A stretch of DNA of 64,000 bases, from contig NC_064437.1 in the NCBI RefSeq assembly GCF_023343835.1, forward strand, positions 18,161,501 through 18,225,500, given 5' to 3'. Of this stretch, positions 12,201-24,200 are shown one piece after another. How positions within the stretch are numbered: the first letter of the stretch is position 1; every line of letters starts with the position of its first letter. The position numbers and the translations under genes were made by a program. The notes beneath the pieces were generated by a model. That model searched no databases. It saw only the letters and a list, made by a program, of their open reading frames with translations, and was not told the origin of the DNA. The stretch comes from Lagopus muta (taxonomy: Eukaryota > Chordata > Aves > Galliformes > Phasianidae).

Positions 12201-15200
12201 TTGATCGTTTTTTTCTTTGTGGAAGTAGTTTGAAGAAGGAAAATACCATCACCAATCTGTCACTTACTGTGAAGTATTTCCAAACGTCTGGTGTTGTCAG
12301 TCAGCTCATGCAATCTTTATCAGACAGTAGTTTAGGAAAATGCTTTAAAAAGGGAGAAATTAACGTGAATATTTGTAGTCAGTCTCTGTATTTGCTGTAT
12401 GTAGCACATATCATCCTTACTAGTTATGAAGCTGAAGATTCCATCAAGGTATAAGTACTGGAAGTAATTTCAGTTGGGCTAACAAAGGAGGGAGAATGAA
12501 AATCATTTAAAACTGGTTCACACCAGCAGTTCTTCGTGCACTATTAACTGCTAAGATCTAGTCACAAAACGTTATTCTGAGGAGAAAAGGTTTAGTGAAC
12601 CCTAGAAATTGGATTTGATTTATGCCAGAAAATCTGTCTTTTCACTGCTTGAGATTTCTATGGAAGGAAGCCACAGTCTTTTACCAAACGGTTTCTAAGG
12701 TAACATCTTATAGCAGAGCATCTGAAACCAATTTGGTTGTTAATGAGAAATAGTTCTCACGGTGGTGGGAAAGTGTGGAGTGAAAGAAAAGGCTTCAAGA
12801 TTTGGCAGTCTGTCTGGAAAGGCATTTAAATGTGTGCTGCTGCTCTGCTTATGAAATTTGTACATGAATTGCACATTCAGAGTCTGCCTTCCAAATGTGT
12901 AGGTTAGGTTTTTGATTTGTCCTTCCATAAAAATTTAGTTGAGAAGTTCTCAATGATAAGAATACTTGTGTGTGACAGCTGCATGATTGAAATAGTTGGC
13001 ATTTTTCATTGGAAATACCGTTATTCGTGCAGGGGGAAAAAAATCCTTTTCTGAATGATATTTTTACTTCTGTGTAGTGGTGATTTCAGAGCCATAGTAT
13101 TCCAGTGAAAATAGGGGCAGCTTGCAAAGCTCATGTGCTTAATGTTGGAGGTGTGCAAAACTGCTGTTGTAACTCCTTTTCTGAAGTTCTGGCTAGATGA
13201 ATAGTATGTCAGTGATTAGAGAAGTAGCTCAGTTTAGCAGTAGGTGATCTGAATTTCCTTCACAGTCAGACCCTCTGTGGGTTTGAAGGGACGCAGTACT
13301 TCTGTCAACAATGGCTCACGGCCATTTCTTCCTTCCTCTCAGGAAGAGCGAAAACGAGCAATTCTGGCTTCCCTTTCCCTGCACACACAATAAATGTGTT
13401 ACGGCTCTCTACTACTCTTACACCACGGTCAGGCTGTGTTCTTGTAGTCTGCTCCTTGGTGCCTGAGTAGAATTGCAGAGCTGAAGATGATGCTTGTGTG
13501 CTTCTCTTTGACACATGCTTCAACTGCTCCAGCTCCTCTTGCACCGCATTCACACAAAGCCATATGCAGCAGCACCTGTTGGTCAGAGTTACAGTGCTAT
13601 GCTGGGCCTTCAGGGTTGTAACCTCACAAAATGCAGTTACTTCTGCAGCTTTTATACAGCTGTGGCCTTGCATGGATATGGTTTGGATAAACTTGTGTTT
13701 ATCACAGTATAACGTGTTTGTTGAGGAGGCAAGTTCACAGAGAAAGACTTTCAGATTATTTTGTGGCTGGCTTGAATACTACTCTTAAAAAAGTAGTGAA
13801 ATGTTTATCTAAAAGCTTTAAAAAAAAAGTATATCTAATAACTTAGCTACTGCTGCTCAAGAGGAGTTTTACTTGCTCAGTTTTTCTCCCCATCTCTTGA
13901 AATTTTGTTCTGGTTCTTCCTCTGGAAGGTGTTCAGCTCCCTTGGCGATCATAAAGTGAACATTTTCTTTTTGTCTGTTCAGCAGTCTGAATCAGTTTGT
14001 CAGGGGTCATATGAATACAGAAGTAGGTGAAAGACAAGGAGGGAAGACTGTGGCTGCCTCTTTCAATAGCATTAAGCAGTGATGATGAGTAAGGACTGCC
14101 CGTCCGTGAGCCAGTCTATGGAACGGGCGTGCGGTTCTGTGAATGGATGAGCAGTGAACCTTGAAATGTGCTGTATGTTCATTGGCCGCACATATAAGTA
14201 ATGCTTTATGTTCTATCATCAGAAGTTAGTAATGTACTGATAGCAAAAACTTGAATGAATTTATTATATCACATCAACAGAGATTGTGACCTGATTATTA
14301 TGTAATGTCAGAATAATAGAAATAAAATTAATAGAATAAGCTTATTTCAAGCTCATTATAGTAGACAACATCATATGCATACAATGAGTATGTAAACATT
14401 GATAAAATGATTTTTTTTTTAGATTCTTTATCTGAAATGTCTACTTAAAGATTTAAAAAAAAAGTACGAAAGAATGAATGTTTTTCTAGGTGTTCTGTTT
14501 GTCAGCTGGGTTTTAATTTAGTACTGCAAACTGATGTTAGGGAAATGATCTCTATTCAGCATGTAGTTTCATTAATATGGACTCTCCTAAATTAAGTGGT
14601 TCTGCTGATTTCAAGTAGCAGTAATTACTTACATCAGAGGAAGTTTGTAATATGTTTAGATAAATAATATCTTCATATTTCTCAGAGAGTGTGAAGACAT
14701 GTTCTTCCAGAAAGTGAGAGGGAAAGTAGGTTCTGATTCCTTTTTGAAGAAAAAATTAAATGAAAACTATTACACATTGATTTATGTAGTGAATTGGAAC
14801 TGTTGCAGGTGTAGCAGTTGGGATCATTTCCTCAAGTGAATCTTTGTTACTTTGTTTTCCTTGAAGCAAGTATGCGTCATGGAATGGGGAACAATAACAG
14901 ATATATTCTCCTTTTCCCTTCTTTCCTGCTCTCTCCCCTTACCTTAAAAGGGTTAATGTTTAAAAAAAAAAAAAAAAAAAAAAAAAACCAAAACAAAACA
15001 AACAAAAACCTGTCCTCAATGTTCTTGCTGAAATCTATTATGCATGAAAAGAGACTGAGTCCATTTGCCAGACCTCTAAATGAACTCCATTCATTCTGTG
15101 CTTGGAAAAGTCCATTCAGCCAGAAACAGGCATAATAATTACAACCTAATTTATTTGGCACTAATACCAGCTTATTATAAGGGATTTTTATGTAAAAGTG

Positions 15201-18200
15201 TAGTAATTTTTTAAAATTCTAGTTATATAATTTTTCAATAAAATTCCTTTAGTATCTGAATATTGAAAAAATTACTTGTATAGAACATGTATATAGATTA
15301 GCACTGCTTTAATCTAAAACCACTTATTAAGAGTTTGAAATAGCAGTTTTGGAAATGCAATTTAACTTATGCTTTTTGGTGTAAAACAAGTTACAGAGAA
15401 ATGATTGCTAGATGATGCAGAAATTGAACCAGTTGCAGTGTCTGTCAGTGACTGCAGAAAAGAGCTTTAAAGTTTTGTCTTTTAAAACACTTAAACTTTG
15501 TTTAAAATTGGGCACGTCAAAATTGTAGGAATACAATAGCGTTGTTTTATCACTCTGAAATCAGTGAAGAATCCAGTACTCCAAGTTTAGTAATCAAGTA
15601 TGAACCAGGGATTGTCCCGTTGTGAGTAGAATATCATGATTCTCTAAGTCTTTGTGTGCCAGATTAGATCATATTATCATAGAATGGCTCGGGTTGGAAG
15701 GGACCTTGAAGATCAATCCCCTGACATGGGTGGGGTTGCCAGCAGTTAGGTCAGGCTGCCCAGGGCCCCATCCAACCTGGCCTTGAATGCCTCCAGGGGT
15801 GGAACATCCAAGCTTCTCTGGGCAGTCTGTGCCAAGGCCTCACCGCTCTCTGAGTAAAGAGTTTCCTCCAAAAATCTAACTTAAATCTCTTCTAGTTAAA
15901 AGACATTTGTCCTTGTCCATCAGATCAGGTAGAAAGTTGGTCCCCCCTTCTGCTTGTAAGCTCCCTTTAAGTTCTGAAAGCCCCAGTGAGGTTTTCCCAT
16001 AGCCTTCTCTTAGCTAAACAAGCCCAGCTCCCTCAGCCTGTCTTCATAAGAGAGGTGTTCCAGTTGTCTTTGTGGCCCTCCTCTGGATGCACTTTTATTA
16101 TATCTTAAGTGTTCTACCAGCGGTGAGCAAATTATAGAAATAACATAGACTTTACTTATAAGATCAGGAATTTAAAGAATAATAAGCATTTAGGAGACTT
16201 GGCTTATTTTATATAAATAAAATATAAGTAAGTGCTTGTTCTTGCCTGCATTGTCACAGTGTGTGCGAGGAAGTCACACACATTACTATGGGCATCCTCC
16301 CTCCAGTCCAGGCATGGAAAATTCTAAGGATGAGCATAAGATATTTGTTTCTCTACTCTTTCTGATAGTTTGGTTGGACTTACACGCTTAATAATTTCAT
16401 GATGTGCTTAATCTAGAAATAAATGCTATGTGTGGAGTGAAGGAGAAAATTAACAGCTGGAGACAAATTTCACTTTATTTTCTTTGACCTGGATTCCTGT
16501 ATGTATTAAATTCAGCAGAGGCTCAAGAGCTTGGTGCTGTTATCCATCACAACTGCATAGGGCCCTCCTTAAATTAATGTCATAACCATCTGCACGCTTA
16601 TTGCTGCTTCTGGAATTTGGGCCTTTAAATACAAGTCATCATCTTAGAAGCTTGCTTTAGTCAGTGACTTAGGCTGACTGAGCATTTCCTCAAGCAAACT
16701 GTAGAAAATACTGTTTGTGAGAAGTCTGAGTAGAGGTGAGTGGGTGAGGGGCTCATGGCAAAAAAAAAACAACTAACAGGAAAGGGTAAGGAGAAATACC
16801 ATCCTCTATGCTCTCAACCAATTCTTTATCTGGCAGTCCTCCTGCTGACTGCTTTTCCTGCCAAGTCTCCTCCTCCTTCCGTCCCCTTGACAAGTGAAAT
16901 ACACTTTTTTGTACATCCAGTGAATATCTACGCAATGAGAGTTACAGTACTTTGTTACCAAGACTCCCTGTATAGCCATTCTCTAACTCTTGTGTAAGAT
17001 TGCATTGTTTTAGGTATTTCTGAGTTTGACATTGTGTGAATTGCACCTGCGGTATGGCCCAGCCTGGGGTTGTACAGTGCAGTAATATCTTGAAGCTACC
17101 AGGAGGAGCTTCAAGGAAGTCAACAGAGTAAATGTTTCAGGGTATACTTTTTGCAGAGTGAGTTGTTTTCAAGTTATATATATAATTTTCAAATTGTTAA
17201 TATTTTTATCTGAAAATCCTGTGCTCCTGTTTGAAAACTAAATTTCACATATGGATTTTCTTTTATGGTCTTTTCTTCTATGTGTCTGTTTTCTTTTATG
17301 GTCTTCATCCTCATCCATGACCCCACTTCTTTACTGTTCATCTTTGATTCTGTTGGGGTTATTTCTGACCAGCATCAGCATTGTAGCATCTTATGTGTTT
17401 TCCCATCCTAGAGATCTGTACGGCACACTGCTCATCAGTTCCCATTTCTTTACTGTTGTGAAGTGGCAATTCAGTAACAACATTCTGAGGCAATACTTAT
17501 AAAACAAAATAATGTATGAAATATGTTGCTCACCTTTCGCTTCTGCCTTCCTTTAGGTACTTCCCATCAAGGTGGCTATTCCCATGATGCTGTGGTCCAT
17601 GCGTTACGGCAGTGCGGCATTCGTCATATTGACACAGCAAAAAGATATGGCTGTGAATCTCTCCTCCAAAAAGCTATCAAAGAAAGTGGTGTGAAGCGGG
17701 AGGACCTCTGGATAACTACCAAACTGTGGCACAGTGATTATGGCTATGAAAACACAAAAAAAGCCTGCTTGGAGTCATGTGAAAGGCTTGGTGTTGAATA
17801 TCTTGGTATGCATTTTTCATATAGCTTATTTGCTATACCTGCCATGTGAGTAGAGACGAGAAAGATAAATGAGTTCTGGAAAGAACGTTATGTTGCAGAT
17901 AGATTGTAAGAGCCAAACTCTGCCCTAATTTACACATTCACAGATTTCTTCTGTTCTTGAGGAAATTTATGTACATATAACTGAGAGTACAGAATTTTTC
18001 CTTGTTGCACATCTTTTAAAATGGAAAAAGGTACGGGTTGTTTTTTTTTTTTTTTTTTGTGAAAGTACATTTCATTGTTAATTTGAGTATTCACTAAATA
18101 AATTAGAGCTATATTTTTTTGCTGAAAACACCACAAACCTGTGGAAGAACAAGAATTCACAGACTTGGCAATATTTTTTTAATAGGGAAACAAAAATGCA

Positions 18201-21200
18201 TAAGCTCTTGTGGTCTGCTGCATCTCAGGGAATGGGAGTCCTTTCTAAAAGTTATTTTGTGAGACTATTGATACTTGTAAAATTTTTGGGTATCTGCCTT
18301 TGGTTTGATCTGTTGATGCAGTGCATTTTGGGGGAAAAAGACCAGAAGGCTCAGTCTGATACCATATTAGACTTGCTTCAAAATATACCCTGGTCACAAA
18401 CTTTTCATATTCAAAGATGTGGTGTCTTACTATTGTATTAGACAGGCAGTGAGCAGCAGTAGGCGACTCAATTTTACGTAACACATCCCAGACAAGGAGT
18501 GGTGGTACTTGATAAAAAGTAAGTTATGTATTTCAAAATGCTTTTAGTTCTTTCTAGCTAGGTAGAACATTGGAAGGAAAATGGAAGAAGGTGAATTTAA
18601 AGTACTTATCTAAACTAATGATATTGGAGAGAATGTTTATGCTGACAAGGATTAATTAATCAGCTATTACCTGTTAGTGTCCTGAAAACACATACTTCCT
18701 TCTTCTGCTTTACACTGTGCACTTGTATTCACTGGCTATTTAGCTTGATACTCTGCAAGGTGTAGGAACAAAACCCATATCTGTTAAAGATCTGTATATT
18801 TATATGCAGATTTTTGGCTCTATTCCTTGTGGAAATGTATTCCTGAGCTTCCTGCACAACCACAGAATAAAGCAGAATGAATTAATATCTCTTTCTCAGT
18901 CTTGTGCAAATAGAGGTTACTACAAGAGGATTTTCATGATCAATGTTCCAATCCTTAGCTCTGTCCTCAGAATTAAGAAATAGCATGTTTCTTTCTCTCT
19001 TCTTTCTACTTGTTTTGTTTGCTTTCTTTTTTCCTCTGCTTGCTGTGGCACTGGTGCTGAATGCCAATGAGAGGAAAACTTGACTCACTTCCAGGAAATC
19101 TTTCTCAGTGATTTCTCTCAGTACTCTAATTTGCTTTTATTTTCTCAGGTAGTAAGTAGACTGATTAAAGTCTGTGCTCATGGAAAATCTCTCTTTAGAC
19201 GTGGCTTCCATGGTTCAGCAGGAATTGAAGGGACAAAAATGTGGGAGCAAGAATTGCACTAATATTGTTGTCAAACGAGAGAATCCTTTGTCTGGAATAA
19301 ACAGAACTTCATTCTGTGTTCAGCTCTGAGACTTCTTTTGCTCACATTATTGAGACAAATTTAAGAGTTATTACAGGTGCCTGCACAATGTGCCCCACTG
19401 TTCAGTACTCTTCATTTTCTGTTCCCACTTGTCTATTTTCTCTCCTTTTCTTCCTTTCCTTTCTTCCACTAATGTTTCAGTAATTTATAAAGCTCTTCCT
19501 AACTGACCAATTAGTCAGAAATAGTGAGCTAAATTAATACTAAGTTTGTTTGAACTTAACAATTTATAAACTGTGATGTGTTAGGGAATATCTCATGTGA
19601 AATTCGTGGATCTATCAGTGAGGATGGTGACCTTTACAAGAAGGATGGGAAGACAGAAAAGGCTGCATAATAATTATTCTGTGGTTGTGTGAAAGAGGTG
19701 CAACTGAGTTCTATGTTCTGTGCTACACGTGCTGGTGAAGTAGACCCTGAAAGGAGGTAAAATTCACAGTGTGTTTCATGGTTTTGTAAAAAGCATCCTG
19801 CTTTAGGTTCTGTGTTCCTCCTGTATGAAAAGACCCAAGTGGAAAGTACTGTTGGAGGGGTTTTCAAGCAGAAAGTAGCAATATGTTGAAATGTGAACAT
19901 TTCAAGTGATTTAAGAAAGCTGAGAGCTTTTTGTTGAACGTTTTGAGACTTACAGAAAAAATGCAGAAGACTAGTTGGAAAATACAGTTACAAGCTTGTG
20001 GACCTAAACTTAGATACCTTTTTTTTTTTTTTTTTCTTCTCACAAGAGAAGTTGTAGTAATAGCAGGGCTATTTATGTCTAGGCTTATTTAGGAAAGTAA
20101 ATTCAAGCATCTGTTAAAGCCAGCAGTTTTTCTTGAAGTAAAGCATGGAAAGTAGAGCAGAGTATTGCTCTAGATTTCCTGATTTCATCATATGTTAACC
20201 AAATACATGCATATTCACAGTATTTCCATAGGAATACTTGATTCATATATCTTGTAAGATTGAAAGGTAACATATTGTGAAGTTGCACCTTTATTTGCAG
20301 ACCATCAAAGCTGCAGATCTGTAGGAGCCTGGCAGCCAACTGTGCAGTGAAGGTCTTTGTCTCAAGGAAAGCTCCACTCATGTCCTTGAGGGTCCATGTA
20401 GCCACACCAAAAAGTAATATAATGCTAATGGATAAATCTGTGAAACTGATAGGAGTCAGTCACTGCTTTTTAAGAGAAAGTGTTCCATGTCAATACTGTT
20501 ACAAAACTTCTCTCATAGGCACTTTTGGGCAAATGGTATTAGGAAAGCAGTGTTCCAGGGTTTTTGTTTGAATCAGTAGATTAAATATCCATGAGAAACT
20601 GGATATATTTTTTTTAATTTGTGGGCACTGGTTATAACAGAGATTCTTCTTCTGTTTTCTAAATGCGGTACTCCAACTAGCAGTCATTGTAAACCAGTAA
20701 GAAATGGCAGCAAATCTTATGGGTTTGGCAGCAGCAGAATACATTCCTTGGGATTTAGATCAAACCTTCAAAGTAACTTCTTGAATGTGATTTGTGGGTT
20801 ACTGAGTTCATAAACAATTTTTTTCCTTCTGCCTGTTCTGATTCTGTCAGATCCAACCAAATTTAACCTATCCCAGATGCACAGCTGGAACTGGACTAAT
20901 CTTGGTTGTATCAGCACACTTGGTGTACCATGTCTTGATAATTTCTTGCATCCTAGTGATGATAATACACCCAATTCAGATCATGAATTGATACAGAACG
21001 TTTTGGAGGCTGCTTCATGCTGATCACTATATATACATATACATAATGTTAGAAATTTGAATAGAATCATAGACTTTAATTTCTGTGCCCTTTAAATGTG
21101 AAAAGTCCCTTTACTTCTGAATTAATAGAAATTGTGTTATCTGTAGGTGCCACAACCACTAAGTAGTCATAAACCACTCTGTTTTAAATGTGTGAAAGTT

Positions 21201-24200
21201 GTTCTCGTGTGAAGGTTAGTTTTCCTGCAGCTGTGTTTTGACATTTGAACTTTAGGTCCTCAATTAGTACTGCACCACCATGACTTGATTGTCTGTAAAG
21301 CATGCTTTAAAAAGCTGGTAAATATAGCAGTCAGTTGTGATTTTCTTAAGTGCATCTTGATACCATGAATCATTACTTACAATTTTGAGTTAGGTTTATT
21401 AAGAATATGATTGTAAGAGACCTCAGAGTATTTCTTTGTCCCTCTACAACAAAGCAAAGTCTATGTCCACGTCATTCTCAGCAGATAAAAAATGTAGTCT
21501 GTTCCTAAAAACAGCCACTGATAGCTATACAATTATTGACTAATATTAAGCTGTTTTGATTATTATTATAAACTCATTTCTTGCCTCTGAAATTAGAATG
21601 TTTGTGTTCATGTAATCCCCCAGGGGAAGAAATACCTTCAGCAAATGAAAATGTGTGGGTGCAGGTGTGAATGTGTGTATGAACGAAGGTGAAGTGGTAG
21701 AGTTTGGTTTGTGAGGTGCTTATTGCTCTTATCACTCCAGAGGTGTTATGGAAAGTTTTCTGACACGCATTGGAAGTACACATTGTCGTTTAAAATAGCT
21801 ATGCTTAGTTTACTCAAATACAGTGGCAGTTCTGTTTCTTATGGCTATATTCTGCTATTCTTCCACGGCTAGCTGTGCTGTGGTGGTTAGTGCATGACTG
21901 GCAGAAAGACTATTTTACCCTGTGTATCAGAGATAAGGTACCATTTCCCCACTTCAACGAACTCTTCTTGCAGTCAGAAGGGCTGTATTTTGTGATCCAG
22001 TAGATGCTTTCTAGTCCTGAATGTGTATGTTTCTAATTGCAAAGTATTTTTTATTGTAAAAAAAGCCCAAATTACAAAAAGCGTCATAGAATGATGCCAA
22101 CATTGTGTGCTGAGCAATGTTACCTTCTCTGAACTTCAAGACTTGTAGCACTGCGGTGGTAGTCAAGTCTTAATAAACTAATGACCAAAATCCCTTTAAT
22201 TTAAATGGGGCCTGTTATATGTTGAAAGCTTATACTAACATGACCAAGAGTAACCTAAGCCTGAAGCAAAAGTGCGACTTTGGCCACCTTTCCTTACTAA
22301 TAAATTCTTATAGGATTTAATTTATTAAAACTGAGTGGATGTATTTGGTAATGATCATGCAGTTGTGTTTTGATAATAGTATGTTAGAGGCCTCTGTGGA
22401 GGGAAAGTGCTGCTTCATGTGATTTGACATTTTTTGAAGACTTCGATACCGTTTCTTTTCCAGATCTTTATTTGATGCACTGGCCGGATACTCATGTTCC
22501 AGGTAAAAGCAATCAGGAGGTTCGAGCTGAAACCTGGAGAGCAATGGAGGAGCTTTATGAGAAAGGTAATGTAATAATTAAAAACTTGTCTTTGCAGAAG
22601 GAATTACGATGTGTTTTAGGCTTTGGGAAATCTGTAATGAAAGGTGTTTAAAAAAAAAATAAAAATCATTTGAGCTGTGTGCTCATATTTGGATCATATT
22701 TGAGCACGTCTGTTATTTGAGCCTCTTTGAAAATTGCAGCATTAGCGTTCTGGTAAACTAAGAGAGTTTTATGTTGCTTTTCAGTAATATGGTTCCAAGT
22801 TTTGCCTGTGAGATTAATGGTGTGCATACTTCCTTGAAAAATTCTACAGATTATGTTGAAATGTTTATGTTACAGCAGAATGTCTTTGTAGTAGCCTCCA
22901 CTGTTGTCAGTATAAATCACACTACCAAGTTTTATTTCGTCTTGATTTTTTAAAATTTATTTTAGGATGTCATTTTTCACTTTATCTTGTACTATGCTAC
23001 TTTATAGGACCTATTTGTGTTTCAGAAAATGTCAACAAAACAAGCTGGATAGGTAGGAACAAATATCAAACTGCAAATTCTTTGTTTTTAACTTTTTCAA
23101 AAACTTTCAGAGGAGGGAGCTGTTCTCTCAAGTTGAGGTTTCTGTCAATATGTGTTTTTTTTTTTGTGCAGGCAATCTTCTGTTTATGTTCATATCAATA
23201 GGAAGAGTAGACTGCCCCAAGCAAAATTTGTCATGTAGGTTTGAGGGGAGGATTTTGCTCCTGAGGTGTGAACAATATTTTTAGAAACAATGTAAAAGAA
23301 GGTCCTGTCATGCAGTTCTCAGGCAGTGTGATCCCACAGTATTTGGATCTTCAAAGAATTTATGTGGACCGTGAGAAGAATTCTTGGTTAGTCTATTTGC
23401 CAGCTCATATACTGAAACAGTGATTGTAGCAGTAGTGTGCTGCCCATATGGCCTGCATGCTGTATGTCTTTTATCAGTTTTATCTGGGTAATAAACAAAC
23501 CCATTTTTTTGAGCTTCTACACTTGAAGTGTTTTTGGTTTGCATTTGGAAACACAAAAGTAAATTATCTTTGATACATCTTTGGTTTCTGCTTTTTATAT
23601 TAAGCATAGGGAGGTTGCAAAAAGTATTTTTTGCTGTGTAAGGGATTACAACATTAAGTTTTGAAAGAAATACTGCACCAACCACCAACCTCATGTTTCA
23701 AGGCATCAGTGACGTAAGTCCAAAGATGGAGTGAATCATTCAGCAAGCTATTTTGCTTTTCCACTGAAAAGTGCTTTCTGATGGGTGTTTAGGCTAACAC
23801 ATGTCATTTGTGCCTGGGTATGCCATCCGGATTGCTGCAACTACGTTGTATTTTCACTTGCTGTCAGTATTCCTATCCTGATTTATTTATTCTGCTTTTG
23901 CTTATATTTGTGATTTTCTATTTCATGTCTTTTTAATGCAAAAGATTTTGAGCCGTTCAGTGATCTTCAGTAAGACACTGGAAATGAATTGTTTTTTATT
24001 CTTTGTTTCTATGCATGGTATGTATAGATACTGAGGTTGTATTTATTTATTTATTTTGCAGTTAGGTTTCTTTGTCACTTTGCACTGCCGTTTTCTTAAT
24101 TTAAGCATTCTGTAGGCTCACGATTCATGCAGGTTAGCTTAAGTATTCCAGCTCTGGTCTACTTTACCTTAGGTGACTTTGCCCTCACCTGTAGATGATT

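Larger units (their letters stand above)
6271..17556 (+). other. Reductase intron 1
   Basis: It is 11.3 kb long. The first few hundred bases are CpG island; the rest is AT-rich. It contains a CR1 fragment (15674-16092), A-runs at 11146-11166 and 14962-14987, and a 17-bp direct repeat, TTTTCTTTTATGGTCTT, at about 17257 and 17289. A 122-codon open antisense stretch at 13305-13673 is unassigned. I see no other gene. Confidence 0.85.

Noticed and set aside
17806-17849. Read-through of reductase exon 2 into the intron
   Set aside because: A GT donor at 17806 and exact joining to exon 3 in phase 1 show this is intron.
21058-21074. AATAGAATCATAGAC resembling a CR1 3' terminus
   Set aside because: Only about 15 bp match and no CR1 body follows.
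23308-23694. Open frame of 128 codons on the minus strand
   Set aside because: The sequence does not look protein-like and has no splice context or recognised similarity.
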